From contig CALFSV010000385.1 of assembly GCA_937916485.1 (NCBI GenBank), positions 1-10,859 on the forward strand: 10,859 nucleotides of DNA, written 5' to 3'. The position numbers and the translations under genes are program-made. The notes under the pieces are model-generated. The model saw only the letters and a program-made list of their open reading frames with translations, was not told the DNA's origin and ran no database searches. Below, in pieces: positions 6,608-10,859 of the stretch (the stretch's first letter is position 1; every line of letters begins with the position of its first letter). Source of the DNA: an uncultured Paracoccaceae bacterium. GTDB taxonomy: Bacteria; Pseudomonadota; Alphaproteobacteria; Rhodobacterales; Rhodobacteraceae.

Positions 6608-7527
6608 TGTCTGCCATTCTGCGCCGCGCCGTGCCTGTCGTTCGCAGCGAGGCCCCCGCCCGTCGTGATCCCGCACCGACCCGGTGGAGCTATCGCTATC
6701 AACGTCTGATGCTGACCCCGGTCTTTCGGGCGTCTGTGCGCATTGGCTTGCCGGCCTTGTTGCTCGTCTTCATTGCCGGCGCCTGGTTCAGCAACCCGGC
6801 CAATCGTGCAGCTTTGGCAGCCCAGGTCGAAACCGCCCGCGAAGCTATAGAGAGCCGGCCAGAGTTCATGGTGACAAGCCTGTCGATTTCGGGCGCGGAT
6901 GTTGCCGTCGCTGGGGCCATCAAGGACCTTGTCGGGGCCGAGTTCGACGCAATCGGCGTGGCCTTTCCGGTCTCATCCTTCAATCTGGACCTTCCGTCGC
7001 TGCGGGAACGGGTCACTAAGCTGACCGCTGTTGAGGATGCCGTCGTTCGGGTAAAGCCCGGTGGCACCCTCGATATCGTCGTCACGGAACGTCGTCCTGT
7101 GGCCGTCTGGCGGCACGTCGACGGCGTGCGCCTGATTGACCATGAGGGCGAGATGATCGGCATGATCGCGGCACGCAGCGACCGGCCGGATCTGCCCCTT
7201 ATCGCGGGCGATGGAGCCAAGGATCGAATAGGCGAGGCGTTGGTTCTCTTTGCCGCCGCTGCACCTGTCCAGGATCGTATCCGGGGCCTGGTGCGCATGG
7301 GGGAACGGCGCTGGGACCTTGTCCTGGATGGCGGGCAACGGATCTTGCTGCCAACCGACAACCCGGTCGCGGCACTTGACCGGGTCATGGCACTTCATGC
7401 GGCACAGGACATGCTCAGCCGGGACGTTGCTGTCGTCGATATGCGCAATGGCAATCGACCGACGCTGCGGCTCAAACCCATGGCTGTGGGGGTGCTGCAG
7501 GGCGCCTCGGCAAGGATAAGTCAATGA
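6595..7527 (+). CDS. ftsQ: FtsQ, divisome protein with POTRA domain
   Basis: Bitopic inner-membrane protein linking the cytoplasmic ring to late divisome proteins in the periplasm. It is 310 aa. The N-terminal cytoplasmic part is about 47 residues, basic and Pro-rich, with the segment RWSYRYQRLMLTPVFR (30-45) that I associate with Rhodobacterales FtsQ. A TM helix follows at about 48-65, then a POTRA domain at about 92-165 (opening FMVTSLSISGA) and an FtsQ beta domain to about 300, including ERRPVAVWR (165-173). The start is ATG 6595, with GGAGGA at 6583-6588 and 6-nt spacing; the in-frame GTG 6568 lacks such support. The ribosome binding site and first codons lie within the end of ddl, which suggests coupling. 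The stop overlaps a possible mini-ORF (ATGA). Confidence 0.93.
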   Translation: MRSLMSAILRRAVPVVRSEAPARRDPAPTRWSYRYQRLMLTPVFRASVRIGLPALLLVFIAGAWFSNPANRAALAAQVETAREAIESRPEFMVTSLSISGADVAVAGAIKDLVGAEFDAIGVAFPVSSFNLDLPSLRERVTKLTAVEDAVVRVKPGGTLDIVVTERRPVAVWRHVDGVRLIDHEGEMIGMIAARSDRPDLPLIAGDGAKDRIGEALVLFAAAAPVQDRIRGLVRMGERRWDLVLDGGQRILLPTDNPVAALDRVMALHAAQDMLSRDVAVVDMRNGNRPTLRLKPMAVGVLQGASARISQ

Positions 7528-7571
7528 CACAACTTACAGCAGTACATTCGGGAAAGCAGGCGGAGATCTGA
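7524..7571 (+). CDS. Possible 15-codon coupling ORF between ftsQ and ftsA
   Basis: The peptide would be MTQLTAVHSGKQAEI. Its ATG overlaps the ftsQ stop (ATGA), and AAGGA at 7512-7516 lies at an ideal 7-nt spacing. Its TGA at 7569-7571 overlaps the ftsA ATG (TGATG). It therefore fills the ftsQ-ftsA gap exactly. The ftsA Shine-Dalgarno AGGCGGAG (7558-7565) lies inside it. The codons ACA, CTT and GTA are uncommon for this genome, so the peptide itself is probably not under selection. A role in keeping ribosomes moving from ftsQ into ftsA is inference. Confidence 0.35.
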   Translation: MTQLTAVHSGKQAEI

Positions 7572-8905
7572 TGCGGGACCTTTACGAAAGCCAACGCGCG
7601 ATGCGCAACATGCGACAAGCCGCCATGCAGCGGGGTGTGATCGCGATCCTTGATGTGGGCACCTCCAAGATAGCATGTCTGGTGTTGCGATTTGATGGCC
7701 CTGACCGGTTTCGGGAAAATGATTCTGTTGGTTCCATGGCCGGGCAATCATCGTTCCGGGTTATCGGTGCCGCAACGACCCGGTCCCGGGGCGTCCGCTT
7801 TGGCGAAGTCGAGGCGATGCAAGAGACCGAGAGGGCGATCCGCACAGCAGTTCAGGCCGCGCAGAAGATGGCCAACGTCCGGGTCGACCACGTCATTGCC
7901 TGTCTCTCGGGCGCCAGCCCCCGGTCCTACGGGCTGGACGGTGAAACAAATGTCGAAGGGTCAGTGGTGACGGATGCCGACATCGGCAGCGTCTTGGCGG
8001 CCTGCGATGTCCCCGACTACGGTCATGGCCGCGAAGTGCTGCACGCCCAACCTGTCAACTTTGCCCTCGATCACCGGACCGGCATGGCCGACCCGCGGGG
8101 CCAGATCGGCAACAAGCTGACGGCGGATCTGCATCTTCTGACGGTCGATGCCACGGCGGTCCAAAACATCCTGCATTGCATCAAGAGGTGCGATCTTGAA
8201 CTGGCCGGTCTGGCGTCGTCCGCTTATGTGTCCGGAATCTCGTCATTGGTCGAAGATGAACAGGAACTTGGCGCGGCTTGCATCGACCTGGGCGGCGGCA
8301 CGACCGGCATCTCGGTTTTCCTGCGCAAGCACATGATTTACGCCGACGCCGTCCGGATGGGCGGGGACCACGTCACCGCCGACATCTCGATGGGTTTGTC
8401 AGTGCCGATGCCCACCGCCGAACGGATCAAGACCTTTTACGGCGGCGTCGTCGCGACCGGCATGGACGACCGCGAAGCGATCGAAATCGGTGGCAATACC
8501 GGCGATTGGGAACATGACAGGCGGACGGTCAGCCGGGCTGAGTTGATCGGCATCATGCGTCCCCGCGTCGAGGAGATCCTGGAAGAGGTCCGGCTGCGAT
8601 TGGACGCGGCCGGTTTCGAATACTTGCCAAGCCAGCAGATTGTTCTCACCGGGGGCGGTAGCCAGATCCCCGGGCTTGACGGCCTGGCCTCCAAGATATT
8701 GGGTCAACAGGTGCGTTTGGGCCGGCCGTTGCGTGTTCAAGGCCTTCCGCAAGCCGCGACAGGACCTGCATTTTCCGGCGCGGTGGGGTTGACCCTGTTC
8801 GCCGCACACCCGCAAGACGAGTGGTGGGATTTTGAAATTCCCGCCGAACGTTACCCCGCCCGATCGTTCAAACGGGCCGTGAAATGGTTCAAGGACAACT
8901 GGTGA
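7571..8905 (+). CDS. ftsA: FtsA, actin-like membrane anchor of FtsZ
   Basis: Peripheral membrane ATPase of the actin fold that tethers FtsZ to the inner membrane and recruits the divisome. It is 444 aa. The phosphate 1 loop is AILDVGTSKIACLVL (25-39). The 1C SHS2 domain follows, at about 105-195. Phosphate 2 is CIDLGGGTTGISVF (237-250), and the adenosine motif is IVLTGGGSQIPGLDGLA (357-373). The C-terminus is a basic aromatic amphipathic helix, RSFKRAVKWFKDNW (431-444), the membrane-targeting sequence. An N-terminal extension of about 20 residues rich in Arg, Met and Gln precedes the fold, longer than in E. coli FtsA. The start ATG 7571 is supported by AGGCGGAG at 7558-7565, 5 nt upstream. 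The 177-nt spacer after it is the longest within the cluster. Confidence 0.96.
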   Translation: MRDLYESQRAMRNMRQAAMQRGVIAILDVGTSKIACLVLRFDGPDRFRENDSVGSMAGQSSFRVIGAATTRSRGVRFGEVEAMQETERAIRTAVQAAQKMANVRVDHVIACLSGASPRSYGLDGETNVEGSVVTDADIGSVLAACDVPDYGHGREVLHAQPVNFALDHRTGMADPRGQIGNKLTADLHLLTVDATAVQNILHCIKRCDLELAGLASSAYVSGISSLVEDEQELGAACIDLGGGTTGISVFLRKHMIYADAVRMGGDHVTADISMGLSVPMPTAERIKTFYGGVVATGMDDREAIEIGGNTGDWEHDRRTVSRAELIGIMRPRVEEILEEVRLRLDAAGFEYLPSQQIVLTGGGSQIPGLDGLASKILGQQVRLGRPLRVQGLPQAATGPAFSGAVGLTLFAAHPQDEWWDFEIPAERYPARSFKRAVKWFKDNW

Positions 8906-9082
8906 CACGCAAGATTTTGCTAAATCGTCGAGATAGAGCATGCGAATGGGTATTTTTGGCCCAGATTTTGTGGCGATAACTCGTTTTTTCCGTGACGATC
9001 CGGTCCTGAGCCGGTAGTATTTGGACAATTCAGGCACGAGCGCCCGGTGGGACGGGCCAACAACAAACAGGCGGACAGCACC
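8906..9082 (+). other. ftsA-ftsZ intergenic region, AT-richer than its surroundings
   Basis: No gene is visible on the + strand. Contents: a 5-bp inverted repeat GATTT / AAATC (8913-8917 and 8922-8926); a direct repeat AGATTTTG (8912-8919 and 8963-8970); a six-T run (8984-8989) without a convincing hairpin before it; a promoter-like sequence with a dyad in its spacer (8992-9020); a 5-bp inverted repeat GCCCG / CGGGC (9042-9046 and 9053-9057) shortly before the ftsZ ribosome binding site AGGCGGA (9069-9075). I saw no CtrA box (TTAA-N7-TTAA) and no GANTC. Confidence 0.6.
8992..9020 (+). promoter_or_regulatory. Possible ftsZ promoter with a dyad in the spacer
   Basis: GTGACG (8992-8997), which has the TGAC core, and TAGTAT (9015-9020) are separated by exactly 17 bp. 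The spacer includes CCGG-N7-CCGG (9000-9014), a short dyad where a regulator could bind between the boxes. A transcript starting about 7 nt later would have a leader of roughly 55 nt before the ftsZ ATG. The matches are four of six at each box, so confidence is limited. Confidence 0.35.
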
Positions 9083-10732
9083 ATGGCACTCAATCTCTCC
9101 TTGCCCGGGCAGGAAGATCTCAAGCCCCGGATCACCGTTTTCGGTGTCGGCGGCGCGGGCGGCAATGCCGTCAACAACATGATCGAAAAGGAACTCGACG
9201 GGGTAGAGTTCGTGGTTGCCAATACCGACGCGCAGGCCCTGCAGCAGTCGAACGCTCCGGCCAAGATCCAGATGGGCGTCAAAGTCACCGAAGGTCTCGG
9301 CGCTGGCGCCCGCCCCTCGGTCGGCGCTGCGGCCGCCGAGGAAAGCATCGAACAGATCGTCGATCATCTTGCTGGCGCACATATGTGTTTTATCACTGCC
9401 GGGATGGGGGGCGGAACCGGAACCGGCGCTGCTCCGATCATCGCCCAGGCCGCCCGCGAACTTGGCGTGCTGACCGTCGGCGTGGTGACCAAACCCTTCC
9501 AGTTCGAAGGGGCCAAGCGGATGAAGCAGGCAGATGAGGGCATCGAGGCCCTGCAAAAGGTCGTCGACACGCTGATCATCATTCCCAACCAGAACCTGTT
9601 CCGGCTTGCGAATGAAAACACCACCTTTACCGAAGCCTTCGCCCTTGCCGACGATGTGCTTTACCAAGGTGTCAAAGGCGTCACCGATCTGATGGTGCGC
9701 CCCGGCCTGATCAACCTCGACTTCGCCGACGTTCGCGCGGTGATGGACGAGATGGGCAAGGCGATGATGGGCACAGGCGAGGCCGAGGGCGAAAACCGCG
9801 CTGTTCAGGCCGCCGAAAAGGCGATCGCGAACCCGCTCCTGGACGAAATCAGCCTCGAAGGCGCACGCGGCGTTCTGATCAATATCACTGGCGGTTACGA
9901 CCTCACCCTGTTCGAACTGGACGAGGCCGCGAACAAGATCCGCGAAAAGGTCGACAGCGAGGCGAACATCATCGTCGGCTCTACCCTCGACACCTCGATG
10001 GAAGGCCGCATGCGGGTTTCCGTTGTGGCCACCGGCATCGACGCCGCTGTCAGCCATGCTGACATGCCGCTTCCCCGCCGGTCGATGTCGCAGCCTCTGC
10101 GCGAACGCGTCAGCCAGGAAGAGGCCGCCGTGGCCGAACCTGCCGCCGCACCTGTCGCACCGCAGCCCGTAGCCGCCCGCGGCTTGTCGCGCGACGAACT
10201 GACGGCACCAGCACCGCGTCCCGTCCCTGCGGCTCCGGTGGCACAGCCCGTCGCAGCAGCACCTGCACCGGTCGAGCCGTCCCTCTTCGATGCTCCGGCG
10301 GAAGACGAGTACGAGGATGACTTTGCCGATATCCAGGCAAGCCTCGATGCCGACGATCTGCCGCCCCCGGCCTACCAGCCTCGCGCCCAGGTAGAGGCAA
10401 CGCCCGAGACCTTCGTCGCGCCGCGTGCCCCGGCTCCCGGTACCCCGACCCCCGAAGCGCTGGCACGTTTGCGTCGCGCCGTCGATCGCAGCCATTCAGA
10501 GGCCGCGCCTGCCCCTCGGGCAGAGCCTGCCGCCGCCCCCCGGGCGGGCGAGACAGAGCGCAATCGGTTCGGCATCGGATCCCTGATCAATCGCATGTCA
10601 GGACACCAGGCCGAGCAGCCTCAGCAGACCCGACAGCAGCCGCAACTCAGCGCGCCGATGGAAGAGCCTGAAATGGATGCTGAGCAGGAGCGGATCGAGA
10701 TTCCGGCCTTCCTGCGGCGTCAGGCCAACTAG
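9083..10732 (+). CDS. ftsZ: FtsZ, tubulin-like cell division GTPase
   Basis: Polymerising GTPase of the cytokinetic Z-ring. With this start it is 549 aa. The GTPase core is about 15-320, with [14 protein letters not shown] (20-33), the tubulin signature GGGTGTG (109-115), and the synergy loop [11 protein letters not shown] (208-218), whose Asn211, Asp213 and Asp216 match the residues completing the neighbour's active site. A long disordered Ala/Pro/Glu linker (about 330-535) follows. It ends in the C-terminal peptide [13 protein letters not shown] (537-549), which binds FtsA and other partners. The protein is longer than E. coli FtsZ because of the linker, as is usual in alphaproteobacteria. 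I chose ATG 9083 ([15 protein letters not shown]) with AGGCGGA 7 nt upstream; GTG 9047 adds 12 residues unlike the family. Confidence 0.97.
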   Translation: MALNLSLPGQEDLKPRITVFGVGGAGGNAVNNMIEKELDGVEFVVANTDAQALQQSNAPAKIQMGVKVTEGLGAGARPSVGAAAAEESIEQIVDHLAGAHMCFITAGMGGGTGTGAAPIIAQAARELGVLTVGVVTKPFQFEGAKRMKQADEGIEALQKVVDTLIIIPNQNLFRLANENTTFTEAFALADDVLYQGVKGVTDLMVRPGLINLDFADVRAVMDEMGKAMMGTGEAEGENRAVQAAEKAIANPLLDEISLEGARGVLINITGGYDLTLFELDEAANKIREKVDSEANIIVGSTLDTSMEGRMRVSVVATGIDAAVSHADMPLPRRSMSQPLRERVSQEEAAVAEPAAAPVAPQPVAARGLSRDELTAPAPRPVPAAPVAQPVAAAPAPVEPSLFDAPAEDEYEDDFADIQASLDADDLPPPAYQPRAQVEATPETFVAPRAPAPGTPTPEALARLRRAVDRSHSEAAPAPRAEPAAAPRAGETERNRFGIGSLINRMSGHQAEQPQQTRQQPQLSAPMEEPEMDAEQERIEIPAFLRRQAN

Positions 10733-10737
10733 GATCA

Positions 10738-10762
10738 TCCTTCACAGCGGTGCTGTGGAGGA
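10738..10762 (+). other. 3' UTR hairpin just after ftsZ
   Basis: TCCTTCACAGC (10738-10748), loop GGT, GCTGTGGAGGA (10752-10762). This is an 11-bp stem with a single T-G wobble, starting 5 nt after the ftsZ stop. No T-run follows, so it is not a terminator by itself. It may protect the 3' end of the message or be a protein- or sRNA-binding element; this is inference. Confidence 0.5.
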
Positions 10763-10781
10763 CACCAAATCGTAACAATTC

Positions 10782-10812
10782 AAAACGGACTGCGTGAGCG
10801 GTCCGTTTTTTT
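10782..10812 (+). terminator. Intrinsic terminator ending the cluster
   Basis: AAAACGGACTGC (10782-10793), tetraloop GTGA, GCGGTCCGTTTT (10798-10809). The stem is 12 bp with one T-G wobble, the loop is of the GNRA type, and it runs into seven T (10806-10812). Placed 50 nt after the ftsZ stop, it should end the dcw transcript. In relatives lpxC usually follows; if it does here, it would need its own promoter. Positions 10813-10859 show no gene. Confidence 0.9.
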
Positions 10813-10859
10813 ATTATTGAAAACAGATGGTTGCGTATTGGTTCGCGGGATTTTCGGCC

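Noticed and set aside
8965..8990. The six-T run at 8984-8989 as a terminator between ftsA and ftsZ
   Set aside because: Only a 3-bp stem (CGA-TAAC-TCG) precedes the T-run, far too weak for an intrinsic terminator.
9047..9082. GTG-initiated N-terminal extension of FtsZ (12 residues)
   Set aside because: No Shine-Dalgarno before 9047, while ATG 9083 has AGGCGGA at 7 nt and begins as FtsZ homologues do.
8399..10495. A 698-codon open frame on the minus strand across ftsA and ftsZ, including their spacer
   Set aside because: It lies antisense to two well-supported genes, its translation is a Gly/Arg/His/Asp-rich composition typical of mirror frames in GC-rich DNA, and it shows no recognisable domain. 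The absence of stops in the 177-nt spacer is the only odd point.

Overview
The window is a stretch of a dcw (division and cell wall) cluster, with every gene on the + strand. The gene order is ftsW, murG, murC, a 44-residue membrane ORF, two tandem DUF2484-type membrane proteins, murB, ddl, ftsQ, ftsA, ftsZ. The high-GC coding sequence, the FtsZ C-terminal peptide (EIPAFLRRQ), the FtsQ and FtsA N-termini and the DUF2484 genes between murC and murB together point to an alphaproteobacterium of the order Rhodobacterales. This placement rests on remembered family features, not on a search.

Layout. Positions 1-209 are a non-coding leader with a weak promoter candidate, a GANTC site and short repeats. 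ftsW (lipid II polymerase of the septum) follows. A 79-85 nt spacer then carries a hairpin and a sequence that looks like a dispersed Rhodobacterales intergenic element, and it supplies the murG ribosome binding site. murG and murC are nearly contiguous. From the murC stop to the murB start (4012-4669) there is a train of overlapping genes: murC, a 44-aa single-TM ORF, DUF2484 copy 1, DUF2484 copy 2, murB. Each start overlaps the previous stop. A 73-nt spacer with two hairpins separates murB from ddl. ddl overlaps ftsQ by 13 nt. The 43-nt ftsQ-ftsA gap is filled exactly by a possible 15-codon ORF with its own Shine-Dalgarno sequence. ftsA is followed by the largest internal spacer (8906-9082), which holds a promoter-like sequence for ftsZ. 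ftsZ ends the cluster and is followed by a 3' hairpin and a strong intrinsic terminator (10782-10812).

How the genes work together. MurC and MurB act in the cytoplasm on UDP-linked muropeptide precursors, and Ddl supplies D-Ala-D-Ala. MurG makes lipid II at the membrane, and FtsW polymerises it at the septum. FtsZ forms the Z-ring, FtsA anchors it to the membrane, and FtsQ links the ring to the periplasmic divisome. The three small membrane ORFs lie inside this co-translated set and have no known function.

All enzymes look full length with active-site motifs intact. I see no insertion sequence, phage gene, CRISPR array, tRNA or rRNA. The novelty lies in the small ORFs and in the RNA-level architecture of the spacers.
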